Shown one piece after another: positions 49,235-61,900 of a stretch of 64,000 nucleotides of DNA. The stretch is from Acanthornis magna. Lineage: Eukaryota > Chordata > Aves > Passeriformes > Acanthizidae. Below the pieces are notes generated by a model. It worked only from the letters and a program-made list of their open reading frames with translations, was not told where the DNA came from and did no database searches. The position numbers and the translations under genes are program-made. Numbering within the stretch: position 1 is the stretch's first letter; each line of letters opens with the position of its first letter. The DNA lies in NCBI GenBank assembly GCA_036785705.1, contig JAWUZG010000084.1:4523001-4587000 (forward strand), given 5' to 3'.

Positions 49235-52200
49235 CCAGGATAAACACTTGCAAAACATTAATTAGCAACACTGTTCACTTTGTGCAGGATCCTGCAGGAA
49301 AAAGAAAAGTCTAAGTGTATTGTATTAATTGTTTTCTTGGAATAAATAATCTGAATCTAGGGTTTAACATATTCCAGGAAGAAGTAGAAAAAGTGGGTGA
49401 GTGGAAATAGACATTATGGCTTTGGCTACAGTCACAGGAACTTCTACAAAGCACAGTGGCTCAGCTTTTGCCCCATGAAGGACCTCCCAGGCCTGATGGT
49501 CACAGGAGTGTGCAGTATCAGTGTCTACTCTTAAAATTTCTTTCCCACTCATCGTATCACCAGCTTTTCCTTTTAGTTAAAAAGACACTAGCATGCCTCA
49601 AATGCCAAATGGCTTTTAGAAGATCTCATGTTCCTTTACTGCAGCTACTTTTCCTGTCCTGCAAATGTATCACTCTCAATGATTCTTCCTAGCAGGATAA
49701 AATAGAGCCGTTAAAGCCATCTCCACATATGGAGTGATTGAAAATCTGGCATGGTATCTTTAGAACTGCTGTCCTCTCTTCTGTTATTATTTATGGATTT
49801 TTTCCCAGTTTATAATATTGAACCAAAAGTATACAGTAATTTTGCACATTTTATCAGTTGTATGAAGTGAGTATTGCAAGGGAATTCGGTAATAACCAAA
49901 AATAATGAGGCATGGGAACCTGGGTAAATCTTACTACAGTTTTGTACGTGCCAACGTGAAAAAATCTTTTTTCTTTACACTTTGTGTCCATGTCACTTGT
50001 GGAGCAGAAGCTTTAGTTTTTGCAAGAGGAACAGCATCATTCTTTGTCAGAAATCATAGATACTACTGCAAGATGTCAGGGAGAAATGCAAGCCCTTGAA
50101 CATACGACTCCTCTCAACTTTATCTTTAAAAATCACTGCTCATTCAGCCAGCTGTCTGATCAGGAAAGGCTTTTCTGTCACTGACAAACTGGAGCAGAAT
50201 ATTATGTGTCAGCTAAGTTGTCAAAAAAATTTGCATTAATGCAGACTAAATATATTACAGATTAGGTGTGCAAACAGTAATAAATTCTTCTTAGAACAAG
50301 TTCACATACAATTTTTATTGTAATTAATCAACTAAGTATGAAATGACCTTACCTGAACTACAAACAAGACATTCTGCTTACATAACTTTTCTTCTTAATA
50401 AGCAAAACTTTCTTTTTGCAAAACAAAAAAAGGAGTAATTTACTATGTTTTGAGTACTTTTTTCTTGTTATTTAATGTCCATTATCAATTTGCTTTAAGT
50501 TTTCTTAGATTTTTTTTGCTTAAAGCTTTCGTTTTGTGATCTTATCAATAAACTATTATGTCAATCTTATGTCAGTGTTGAATTGTATCACAGCAATTTC
50601 TACTAGGAAAATATTCTGCACAAACAAGTCTCTTTCTGCTTTTGCACTTTTTGTTGTATTTTGTATAGCCATTTTGTAATTCTGATTTCATATTGAAATT
50701 ATGCTGCGGGGAATTCAGGTTCACACTAATTGAAAAGTACCTTGGTGAAGTCCTAGGATTATATTTCATTCAACTGGTTAATTTATGAGACTTAGTTAAT
50801 ATTAAGCAATACCTGGAAAAAACATTAAACAAATTTATAACCGAAGCAAAGCAGATGAAGAGAAAGCACACACTGATAAACTGGAATTTGTAACACTATT
50901 TAGGAATAAAAAGACATTCAAGCCACTCAGAGGATTAGAACAGTGTTTTAACCAACACAAGAGCTTTACATACCCTAAAGCCTACCTAGAAGATGTAGAA
51001 CACACAACCAGGGAATTTAAAAAAAATCACTAAAAGCTAATAACAGCCTCAAATACCAGAGAGACCTGGCTGCAAATACCTTTTCCGAGCATGGATAATG
51101 TTGCTACCATGTGAAGACCCGACACTGATTTCATTTAGGCCTGTTTGTTGGTCCACACTCATAAATTTCAGGGTCAGACAAAGAGTTGGAGCATATATGT
51201 GTCATAAAATTAATATAATCTGAGATTCAGTCCCTTGGTTTTCAGCTGCCTTCCTTTAAAGAATTTCACTGGAAGTTTCTAAATACAGTATTAAGGGTAA
51301 TTAGTAGCATTTCAGAGAAGAATACATTAGCTGAGAATTATTACTTTGTCCCAGGAGTCTTTGCAAAGGGACACCTTCTGTCCTGAGCAAGTGCCACTTA
51401 TGTTAATTAAGGAAAACTTGTGAAGCACAAAGGAAACTCCAGAGCAATATCAGGTTAAAACTGCTTCAGATACTTCATCCTAAGAACACTCCACTGGAAA
51501 AGTTAGGGTCTTAGACTTACATGTTTAAAAAAAATCCAGTCGCTCCTACAGTGCAATTACTGAGCTGAATGATGGCTAACCCTCCATGGATGTATTTCTA
51601 CAAAAGAAAGACAATTCAGATTGTCAAAAGCACAGCTAGGATTTAAGCAGTTTGATGTTTTCATTGTTTTCCAGGAAACTGGACTTCTAAACACTTCACA
51701 TTCTTTAAAATCTCTCCCTAAACAAAAAAAAAGTAATGAAAGCAGGAATTTTTTTTCCCCTCAGGAAATGTATGCTTGAAATTTCCACTGAATTTAGACA
51801 GAATTATATTCACAAAGATTGACTGATCTGTCCCAATAGATCCTAAAATATAGTAATATGATTATTCAGAAAAAATTAATTTTATTATTTTATTTGAATG
51901 CCTTTTGAAATTTTTGGGGTATAAATAGGGGAAGATTGCTTCTGTTGGACTAAAACAACTGTATTGCAAGATTTTGAATTGCTAAGATTTGTTTCACTAC
52001 ATGCTAGCCAAACTTCACCCAACAGATCAACTGTATATTGCAATAATGCTGGAATATCTCAATAGTCATTTGAATAAAAAGAAGAGAGTATCTCTCTAAA
52101 GGCATAGAGAAGAATGCTTGTTTCCCTTCAATAAGAATGTGTAAAAGAACTCTCCCAGTTAGGATTTCTGGTAAAACCCTTTCAGCCTCAAATCAATTTA

Positions 52201-52990
52201 CAGCCAGTTTGTTGGGAAGGGAGTTCGTTTGGTAGAACACGTCACATCCAGGCAGCCAACAACTTAAGTGTCTAAATAATTACATTATTGATCAGCAGTT
52301 CTTTTGATCAAATGTCCTCTCTGTGCCTGGATGATGAGACATTCGCAGTTCAGTTGGTTTTTGTTTATTGTATGTTGGCTTTTATTTGAATCTTTCGGAG
52401 TCAGATGAATCCAAATCGTATAATTTGTGGTTTTTGACTCCATAACTCCAGTTGCATGTCTAGACACATAAATTGATCTGTGTTAGCTATTGGCCTTCCC
52501 ATTGTTGGCTAATTTAGATATTTTATTTTGTATAAAATCTAGCTATCCAAATGGTAACTTAATAAAAGCAAGAAGGAAAAAAAAAATACTTCAGTCCTTG
52601 TTTCATGTATGAACAGACAAAACTACCACTTATTATTTCTGTATTTTGCTTGTCTAATTTTTGGTGAGTTTTTCCAACATTGGAGTTTTACAGGGTAAGG
52701 CACAACCATTTATTCCAGAAAAAAAATCACAGGCCTGCAATTTGCTACTGTCAGAATTTGGATGGAATCATTATACATCTATCTTTGGTCTTACAGCCTC
52801 CTATATTGAACAACAATCTTGCAACATGTGTGTAAAAATTCAACACTGTTCAAATTCTTTTAGAACTATCTATGATTTTATTAAAAGTTGATGTAAAACT
52901 TATGTTCAGTGGATCTATACCAAAAACTTGTGTAATATAAATAATCCATAATCAAACTGAGTCTTTTTGATAAAAGGAGTGAGTCTTTGT

Positions 52991-53017
52991 TTTTCATTGC
53001 ACTCATTGCAATGAAAA
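52991..53017. repeat. Perfect 11-bp inverted repeat with 5-nt loop
   Basis: TTTTCATTGCA (52991-53001) and TGCAATGAAAA (53007-53017) are exact reverse complements around CTCAT. CATTGCA also occurs twice as a direct repeat inside it. It lies in SYT9 intron 1 and has no other visible context. Confidence 0.92.
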
Positions 53018-53546
53018 CTGTCACAGACAGAAAGGCCACATTCACCTCACAACTGATGATGTGATCTATAGGTAGAAAACTCCATTTCTCTTGCTATTTC
53101 CACATCCTTTTTAACCTCATGATTGCTACCAAAAAAACCCCAGAAAAAATTATGCCAATAAGCATAGTTGATAAACAAGGTGCACGTCAGTGGAGTAAAA
53201 GGGATTGAAACATGGAAACTGGGTCAAAAATTGATTATTACATCAGAATATCTGTAAGACAATGCCATGAGCAAGATAATCTGAGAGCCTGTGTCCATGG
53301 CCTTCCTGGAAACCATAGCTGAGCTCCTGGTTGTTGGAAGTGTATGGAAATAATGGCAGAGCCTCCTGAGTCCTCTAACAATGGAGTCAGTATCAATAGA
53401 CAAAGAATGAGATGAAGCTACCAAGTCTCAAGAACATTTAATCTGGGGCCACCCTGAAGGCCTGTGCTCTTATTTTCTGTCTGTCAAAAGGCCTCCTTTG
53501 CTGGGGTGTGAAAGCACGTTGCAAAGGATGTGCTTATAAAAATTAA

Positions 53547-53549
<3 letters not shown>

Positions 53550-53598
<49 letters not shown>

Positions 53599-53607
53599 GT
53601 ATGTATG
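53550..53607. repeat. (AT)n microsatellite grading into (ATGT)n
   Basis: About 21 uninterrupted AT dinucleotides run from 53551 to 53592. GTATATGTATGTATG follows, an imperfect tetranucleotide extension. It is the clearest microsatellite in the window and is expected to be length-polymorphic. Confidence 0.97.
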
Positions 53608-56452
53608 CAATTGCATTGATTGGTTCCTTTAACCCAATTTAAAATACATATTTTTAACAAAAAATGTAGCCTTGCTTTCTGTGGAGCACATTGTCCAGTA
53701 TCAACATGCTGTAATACTATCCCAGTATTCTGACATGCTGGAATTTGGGAGCTCAGCTCTTGCTGCAGCCATGATGATAAAGGTAGAATATGAAATTTTG
53801 ACTTGGATTTGTATCAACCCCTCAAGACGCTTGGCTGGCATCATGGCATTCATGGAGGGAATTCAGAAGCAGCTGGATTTCTGAGGAACACTTTCTGTGC
53901 TGCGGATCTCGTTTCTGTGAGGACAAAGAAGTAAAGCCTTACCCTGCTCTCATTACAAAGCAGAGGAAATCACTGGCATCAGATGAGTACTGCTACCACA
54001 GGAGAATACAGATAAACAGGCTTAGAAAAACTGAGACATCTGGAAAGATGGAGTAAAAATTATACAGAAAATACAGTATGTAACAGTACAAGTGTCTAAT
54101 AGAAAAGCAGCTCCAGGAGGCAGCCAAAAATCTCTTCACGTGGGACTGTTCTCGCCTCAGCTATTCACAATGGATCTGCCCAGTTGTTGAAAATTGCCAG
54201 CCAGGCATGCAGGATGTGAAAATTACTGTCTGATGAAAGGGAACAGCTTAGAGCACTACTGTCTTCCATAGAAGTAAGACAGATACATGATGGCCCTTTT
54301 TCCACCCACAGAAAGAAAACTTTCTTACAGAAACTTCTTTCTGACACAAAAGAGTCAGGAAGAAGTAAAACCAAGATGATGGATAAACAATCCCCTCTCA
54401 TGCTGTGACCTGAACTGTTTACTAAGCAGCTTCTCTGGAAGCAAGCTGTGAGGTAAGGGTGTTGTATTATCGAATTTAGAGGTTATTAAAGACCAACAAA
54501 CTCGTCAAATGAAAACCAGTTCATAAAAACCAGCCCTCATGTTTTTTTTCTCATGGTGTCTGTTCTCTAGGAAATTTTGTCTCCTAAAGCCATCTTCAAA
54601 GTAAAGTAGGGGACTGCTGGTCTACCTTTCAAATAGTTCCTCACCTTCGTATTCACACACCCTTATCATTGGGCAGTCCTCTCACTTTGTAATCTTCTGG
54701 CTGGTCCTGACAACTCCAAATTTCTCATTTTTTTCAATGCTGGATCATTTACTTGAATCAGTTCTTTGAAATAAATGGCCTTTTTGCAGACCTCTGATGT
54801 ATTTCTTCCTTCTCCAGGGGATTCAAGACAAATTGCTTTATTCTGAAGGTCTTCTTTCACTAGTGCATCCTTGATCTTTAATCAAAAACAGGTTGTGCTC
54901 TGCCTCCACTGCCAGACTTGTTTACCAATAAATATTCAAAAATTATCAAGAACTACCATTCTACTTTCTCCCAAATTCCCTTTTATGCATGGGAGGAATT
55001 TCTTTAATTAATTTCAGCTCTGAAACTCTTTGCTGTAATTCCAAGCAGCTGCTGTGCTGTCCCCACTGTTAATGAGCTTTGTCTTCATATGACTTGGAGA
55101 AGGACAGAAAGAGCCATGCTGGCTAAAATTGTTTGAAATTGGTTTTCAGCATGCAAAATAAACTGGACAGCTCCTGTGTGAAATGGATTGCGGTGTCACT
55201 CCCCCCACTGAGGAAATTTAATCTGTCTGGCTGGTGAGAATGAGACTCACAGCAGGGGCAGAAGGTATTGACTTTTCCCCTTCTTTAAAAAATGTTATTT
55301 TTATTTTCGAATGGATTGGGGCTGTTTCTGAATTGTCATTCTTAAATAATTGTCTAAGTAGAAGCAATACACTTCAACCTCCTGCCATCCTTTGAAAATT
55401 CAGGCTAGCTGTTTGCTTAGAGAGATGCAGCCTGACACCCTGAACCTACACACAGTGTGAAAAATTGCTTTGATCAGCTTGTGTTTATAATTTAAGGCAG
55501 TAAAATAGAATCCTCGCTAATTGTGTTTAAGGCATGATGTATTGTGTAATCCACAGAGAGACTCGTTTCAAAAACACTGTAACCACAAAAACAGCTGTTC
55601 CACTGAGTCATTTTCCCAACGTGCAACTTAAAGCAAAACAGAGCAAAACCCACTCCCAGTTGTAACTTATTTGTGTTGATGGAGTAGGATAATGCTGGAA
55701 GTGTGGGGAAAAACAACAGAAAACTCATCTCCACATTCCTCTTTATACCAGAAATTTGGAAACAGAAAAGAAAGAGCCTTTGGAGTTAAAAAACCCAGAA
55801 GAATCTCAGTTTTGAAGAGATATTGGTATCCTAATTAAATTATGAAGAGCAAGCCATGCATTGATAGTCAAAAATAATTTGCAAACATAGGAATGAGTCT
55901 AAAATTAGATGGGATGGAATTAAAATAGTGAACCAAGATACATCAGTGAAATATTTTAAAAAATTCATGTCACGGATGTGCTTGTGTGCATATTTTCATG
56001 GTGTTTAAGTATAATACAGGCTCTGGAAGAGAAGGTAGTAAGAACTGCTAAAGTAGGTGGAGGAAACTGCACTACATGAAATGACAAAAAAGAGATAAAA
56101 TGTACTGCAAGCACAGCTCTTTCATTAGTAGGAAGTTGAGTGAGCAAGTGAACAACTCTTTTCATATTTAGAATGGCCTTTCATCCCACCCAGCTTTTGG
56201 AGGGAAATTATAAACTAGGTTCTATCAAGGTAAGCCTTATACTGAATTCCAAACATCTTTTTTTTTTTTCTTGGGGGGGCAGGGAAATTAGAACATTTAA
56301 TAAGTTTCTATTTTATGACTGTTGCAGGTACCAGAATTTAATTTTTGTGGATGTGCATTCCAGCAGTGTTTGCCTTCCATATTGATGCTCTGGAGATGCA
56401 GAGCTCCGAAGGGCCTAGAGATGTGACATGGATGTGTTTCTCTCGTTTGCAG

Positions 56453-56804
56453 ACATCTCAATCAGCTTGCTGTCCTTAGTTGTCACAGCCTGTGGCCTGG
56501 CTCTGTTCGGCGTGTCCCTGTTCGTGTCCTGGAAGCTGTGCTGGATCCCTTGGCGGGAGCGCGGTTTGCCATTCGGGAACAAGGACAGCAAGCAGGAGCC
56601 GCTGCACTACACAGACACAGAGCCCAATGACCGTGACTACAGCGAGGATTATCTGGGTCAGCCAACCTCCTATCCCGAGGCCCCCATGAAGATCAGCCAC
56701 ACCTCCCCTGACATTCCCACTGACACCCAGGTGGGATCGAAGGAGAACTGCTCACCCAACGTGCGAATGCAGCGGCAGATCACTGAGCCGACCTCGTCTG
56801 CTCG
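56453..56804 (+). CDS. SYT9: Synaptotagmin-9, exon 2 (transmembrane segment and linker)
   Basis: This exon completes codon 50 (D), encodes residues 51-166 and gives two bases of codon 167. It begins after TTTCTCTCGTTTGCAG and ends CTCG before the donor GTCAGT. Residues about 53-76 form the single membrane span (SLLSLVVTACGLALFGVSLF and beyond). A juxtamembrane WKLCW follows, with Cys79 as a possible palmitoylation site, then basic WRERG. An acidic, Tyr/Asp-rich stretch (about residues 100-115) leads to the family-conserved block MKISHTSPDIP and the RQITEPTSSAR motif at the exon end. Translation in frame with exons 1 and 3 gives an uninterrupted protein. The last 25 nt of the intron are also open in frame from an ATG at 56428, but no promoter is evident there. 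Confidence 0.97.
56628..56630 (+). other. Stop codon of the overlapping upstream ORF
   Basis: After normal exon 1 to exon 2 splicing, the frame opened by the ATG at 26036 first meets a stop here (TGA inside AGCCCAATGACC), after 58 complete exon 2 codons. This stop lies upstream of the exon 2-exon 3 junction. Confidence 0.6.
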
Positions 56805-58408
56805 GTCAGTAACTCCAGTTTCTCTCTGATACTCATGCAGTCCAAAAAGCACAGCTTGGTTACACAGCACACTGATCTAAAAAAAAAGTATAATTTTCTT
56901 GCCACGTTCCTTTAAAAAAAAAGGCACAAAAGTTATTCGTTGAGGTGTATGAACCTCGTAGGTTGAAGGGACAGGATCACAATCCTATTCCACTCTTCTC
57001 TCAGCTGCTGTCTCATTGGTGCCTTTCCCTCAGAAGCTGGGTAACACAGAGCACTCTGTACCTTAAAAGCACCAGAACAGCCTAGATTTAGCTGTAAAGC
57101 ATATTCATTTGCACTTAGCACTGGTGCTGAACACTCGGTAATATCTCCTCAAAGATTTTTAAAACAACCAAAGAAGAAAAGTAGGGCAAGCTAATGAAAC
57201 ACTTGCAAGAGTTAGAAATAGGCTTGAAACTCATAGATTTTAGCCACAATCATGACTGTGGGGGGAAAAGTGACTGAAGAGTCAGTGAAGTCTCCAGGGG
57301 AACTGAAGAACCAATACACGAGGGAAGAGGAAAGGGGGAGGGTGAGAGCGTGTGCAGGGGCAGGTGATAAAAGGATTATGTTTTATACAGTAAGAATAAG
57401 GATCAGCATGTGAAGAGCCAGTAAATATCTGAGTCAAAGCAGATACATTTCAGTTGGAGAAGATACAGCACTAGCCCAGTGGCTCTTTGCTAGCCTCTCT
57501 TCTTTTTATTCCTACACAGGATATTCACCTCTCACTGCCATGGGGAGCTTAAGGGTTGAATTATTTTTTCTTTTTTTTTTTTTTTTGGTGACATGGTAAT
57601 ATTTTATCCTGGAAATGACTAATGTACAGCCATAAGATTATGTCTTTATTATGCAACAAGAGAAAAAAAAATTGGGATAGCACATAAGAGGCTGTTCCTG
57701 CTTTAAGCATGGGTAAACAGATATTTACCAGGAATGAATGAACACTGATAGCAGAGGAACTATTGCTGATTAGATTCAATATAAATAGCTTTGGACTAAT
57801 CCTGTGCTGGCATTTTCCACGTGCTCTTTCTGTGTTCAACCTTAGCTCCTGGTATTCCAGCACACTGAGTGATTGCTGCATATGAATACGAGAATAAAAT
57901 GGAACTAATAGAAGATTAGGATTTTACCTAATCCAACTTTCACTTTCACCTCCCCCTACCTCAAAAGGGACTGCAAATTTGACTTCTGTTACCATCCATG
58001 AAGGCAAAATTTCAGTCACAATAAGTGCAAATTAATAAATTTCACTGGACTGAAACTAAAAGCAACCTTTTATCCTCGATTAATGAAAGTAAAGGAGCTT
58101 TTCAGCCAAAGCACCACAGTTTATTACATCAGGTATGAGAGAAAAAACAGAAAACTATTGTTGGGGTGGTCAGCAAACCATTTCAGACCCGCTTGAGACA
58201 TGGGAGCAGAAAATGATGTTGTATTAAGAGTGTGATGCTGAAGGTCAGCTCTCACAACTGTTGGGTCTCACGGTTCATCCCTCTGTTAAAATCTGACCTC
58301 ATTGTACAGGTCAAAAAATATGTCCGAGAATATGACCCTTAGTGTGTGTGCACACATTCTTGCTACCCTCAGCACAGCCTGTTTCAATTCTTTCCTTTTC
58401 ACTTGAAG
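56805..58408 (+). other. SYT9: SYT9 intron 2
   Basis: A 1,604-bp intron with donor GTCAGT and acceptor TTTCCTTTTCACTTGAAG. It contains two short A-runs just after exon 2 and a 16-T run at 57571-57586. Otherwise it is unique-looking AT-rich sequence. No gene or recognised transposon was seen. Confidence 0.93.
57571..57586. repeat. Poly-T run (16 T)
   Basis: Sixteen T, preceded by six T and one C, in SYT9 intron 2. It is a simple low-complexity tract and no adjoining retroposon is recognised. Confidence 0.9.
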
Positions 58409-58955
58409 GCACAATTCAATCCGGAGACAGCTCAACCTCTCCAACCCCGACTTCAACATCCAGCAGGTTCAGAAGCAGGAGCAGCTGACGGGCATTGGCC
58501 GCATTAAGCCAGAGCTGTACAAGCAGAGATCCCTGGACACAGATGATAGCAGGAGGGGGAACAGCAAGGCCTGTGGAAAACTCAACTTTATCCTCAAGTA
58601 TGACTGTGATTTAGAGCAGCTGATAGTGAAGATTCACAAGGCCATCAACCTGCCAGCCAAGGACTTCTCTGGAACTTCAGATCCGTACGTCAAGATATAT
58701 CTGCTTCCCGACAGGAAAACAAAACACCAGACTAAAGTGCACAGAAAGACCCTAAATCCAGTGTTTGATGAAGTTTTTTTATTTACTGTCCCATACAATG
58801 ATCTCAACACAAGGAAACTCCATTTCTCTGTGTATGACTTTGACAGATTCTCCAGGCACGACTTGATTGGCCAAGTGGTAGTGGATAATTTTTTAGATTT
58901 GGCAGATTTTCCCAGGGAATGTAATATTTGGAAAGATATTGAATATGTCACCAAT
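58409..58955 (+). CDS. SYT9: Synaptotagmin-9, exon 3 (linker end and C2A domain)
   Basis: This exon completes codon 167 (R) and encodes residues 168-349. It starts after CACTTGAAG and ends CACCAAT before the donor GTAAGT. It first reads [18 protein letters not shown], a linker form that fits SYT9 better than SYT10, then [16 protein letters not shown]. The C2A domain spans about residues 222-349 ([11 protein letters not shown] to IEYVTN). The five calcium-ligand aspartates expected from SYT1 are present: D252 and D258 in [12 protein letters not shown], and D310, D312 and D318 in [13 protein letters not shown]. The polybasic stretch [13 protein letters not shown] is also there. C2A should therefore be calcium- and phospholipid-binding, supporting a calcium-sensor role in vesicle exocytosis. 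The C2B domain is encoded beyond the window, so only about 70% of the roughly 490-residue protein is present. Confidence 0.98.
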
Positions 58956-61900
58956 GTAAGTATTATAATTTTTCTTTTTGAATTTTATTTGTTTCTGACT
59001 TTATTTCCATAATCTGATTATAACTAAAATTGTCTGTCAAATTTGTGAAGGAAAATACTCTATTCTCTCTCTTTCTCAAGCTTTGACCTTAATCCAAAGA
59101 AATTGACAGTACATTTTCAGTCCTCATTTCTTGTTCTTCGGATATATTAAATAATGTTTTATGTAGCAGACAGTGGGTTTAGTCATTGCCCTGCTGCTAG
59201 GGTAGAAAAACTGGAGAATATTTAAATCTTACTTAATCTGAAACTTACTTAAGGAAATATTGCTTTTCTTATTTTGCCTGTCCTCCTGTGTTTTGCATGA
59301 TTCTTTATGTAACTTACAGCATACTAATTAGCCAGAACTGCAGATTCAACATTTCTTATGTAGCAATCTTCAATCCTTCAAAAGACTGTGTTCTGATAAA
59401 GTCAGAAAACCCCACAGCTATAATCCAGCCAAAGAGTTCCAACAAGGCTGTTCATGAAAGCAGTGGAACACACTGAATTGGTTTAACTCTTTGTTTGGCA
59501 TAACTTTATTTCTAGGGAAATGGGGAACATATTTAGGTCTGTCTTTCTGCTATCCCAAAGTCTCTGTCATCAAATCCTATGCAGGAATCCAAGCAGTGAT
59601 TAGGTATAAAATCACGGAAATTACTTCTGAAAAAGAAGGAGCTTTCTATTCAAGAGCAGAAGCCAACCTCCTTGAAATGCCATTAGAAATGAATCTCACA
59701 CATCCTCTGGAGGACAGACCTTCAGTGAGAATGATACATTACTGAAATCCACAGAGGTGAAGGCACCAGTGCCAAGTGTCAGTAAATATTTCATTTGCTG
59801 TGTCAAACCCTACTCCAGTGAAGTGCACATTTTAGAGTCAAATAAACCAGACATCATTAGCAGTAAGATCAAAGGGTAAGTTTGTTAGACCTCAGTTCAG
59901 GAAAGCACTGAAGCATCTGCTTAGCTGAGAATAAGAAGCCATTGAAAAGTAAAGGATATCCTGAGACAACTTGCCTGAATTCAGACCCTCACCTTATACC
60001 TCTGTGGGCTGGTAGCATGCCCGTGTTACAGACCAAACTGATGAAATCCTTTTTTTTGTTTGAAAATTCTTTATGGAAATGGATATTTTCCCCATTTTAA
60101 GGTGAATTTGCTGCACAGTCCTGTCCCACACGAGGATGGAAGTGCAGCAGCAGCAGCACAAGCAGTTCCTCACTCAGGGTACAGGCAGGGACACACACAC
60201 TTGGTGTCAGGGAGGATAAACCTGGCTTTTTTAGGAGATGCTACTGCTTTTCAGCTGCAAGGGAAAAGTAGTGATGTGACAGAGCAGCTGACAGTCATTC
60301 CAAGTGAAAGGTTGCCTTCATACAGCATTAAGGGTTCCAAGATCAACTTCCTTTTTCACAGTTAACTGAAAGTTGAATGTGCACAAACGCTGGGTTTCCT
60401 TTGATATATAGGAGTCCTTTTTCTCTGCTTTAATTTAGGCAGAAGATTTGCTCTGGTATTTTCTTTTGATTCTCTTCTTCCAAATTTTGAAAGTGATGCA
60501 GCATATCATTTGTATTCAGATTTTCTGTAATATCTGAAATTAACTTCAGGGCTGAAACATGAGTCATTTATTAATTCCTCCTGATACCAATTCTCCTGTG
60601 AAGTGTAACCCTGTTTATCCAAACAGAACACACAACCTGCCATCTAGACTTGTCACTGGGTTTCCAGCTAACAGAGGCCTTTTCAAAGCAAGTGACTCAT
60701 GGTACATAGGAGACACATCCAATTTTGGGTAATGTGAGTTCTGAGATAAGAGGATCAGATAAATGGAAGTGTGGAGTACTCAGCTTACCAATTAACATTT
60801 CCAAAATTTCAAAGGTTAGAATTTATTCCATGAGGTTATGAGAAATACTCCATGCATCATTTACGAAAGCAAGTTTCAGCCTGTTTTCTTGTCTGTGTAG
60901 CTTAGATATCTCTCAGACTGACGGCAGAAGCTGAATCCTGAGCCTGGGCTACTCAGTGGTGCTGCTGCAGTGAATACTCCTGTGGCTGCACTCCAAGCCA
61001 GCAGGCAGCATTAGTGAAACTCAGAAATAAATTCGGGTGAAGTTTCGAGCCCCATTGGGCAGTTTATGGTTGCCAACCAAAACTGTATCAGCTGTAACAG
61101 GTTTTCAGTAATTTCTCTTTGAACGTTGTCTTGTTTCAAATAATAATTAGAGAACAGAAAAATGCTGGGCAAAATTTCTGAAGGGACTTCATTTAATGTA
61201 GGTCAAGAAGAAGTGCATACAGGAAGGATAAACCTAGGACATGAATGAGGAAAAAAGGAAGCTCCACACAAACTACACATGACAAGTTTGTCATACTTCT
61301 GAAGAGTACAATTCATTTTAATTCCTTGTGCATCTTATTACACTGCATAACCAGTGAGCCCAAAGGCCTTTATTTTACATTCTCCATTTTATTATGTTCT
61401 AATCCAATTTGACACAGCAATATAAAAGAATGTATCAAATCCTTCTCTGCCCAGCAAAATGTCCTACTTCAAGTGAGCACTGCAGATTATGCCTGAAATG
61501 TCAGCTTTACAGCAAACAATGCCATTAAACTGACCTATTATGCCATGTGCTTTCTTCTGTTTTCTAATAACACAGGAAGATTTTTTTATCCTAAACCAGC
61601 AGTTTTCATTCTTTGGACCATAACATCTGTTACCATCCCAGAGTTTGAAATTATTTCATAACACAGACGCATGTCAGCATAAAAATTTTTTGCATGTTTA
61701 AAATCAATCTTCTGCCAAACACCAATCTCCAATATCAAAATGACTGTTCTTCTAATCCCAGATCCTCTGAGCATAAAATCTCTCTCCTGTAACATTGACA
61801 CTTTTTTCAAGAAGAAAAAAAGCAGCAGTGGGCTGTATAATGGTAGAAATAATTAAGTGGATCGACTTTATCATGAGCATGAAATGAACTAGATAAGCTT

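Larger units (their letters stand above)
26197..56452 (+). other. SYT9: SYT9 intron 1
   Basis: A 30,256-bp intron that starts GTACGG and ends in a pyrimidine-rich stretch and TTGCAG. The first 500 bp belong to the CpG island. The rest is AT-rich and contains four CR1 fragments (three + and one -), an (AT)n microsatellite, a 27-bp tandem repeat and several short palindromes, listed separately. The open frames inside are short and unrelated to known families. I see no nested gene on either strand. Confidence 0.88.

Noticed and set aside
56428..56829. SYT9 isoform starting at an intronic ATG (56428) before exon 2
   Set aside because: The frame is open into exon 2, but there is no promoter signal or first exon here, and the exon 2 acceptor TTTGCAG at 56452 fits the family exon boundary.
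57126..57134. GGTGCTGAA as a second REST half-site in intron 2
   Set aside because: A single 9-bp half-site with no partner half at usual spacing is expected by chance in a window of this size.
58956..59012. Continuation of the exon 3 frame past 58955
   Set aside because: The sequence switches from the conserved C2A end (YVTN) to hydrophobic non-family residues exactly at a consensus GTAAGT donor, so this is intron.
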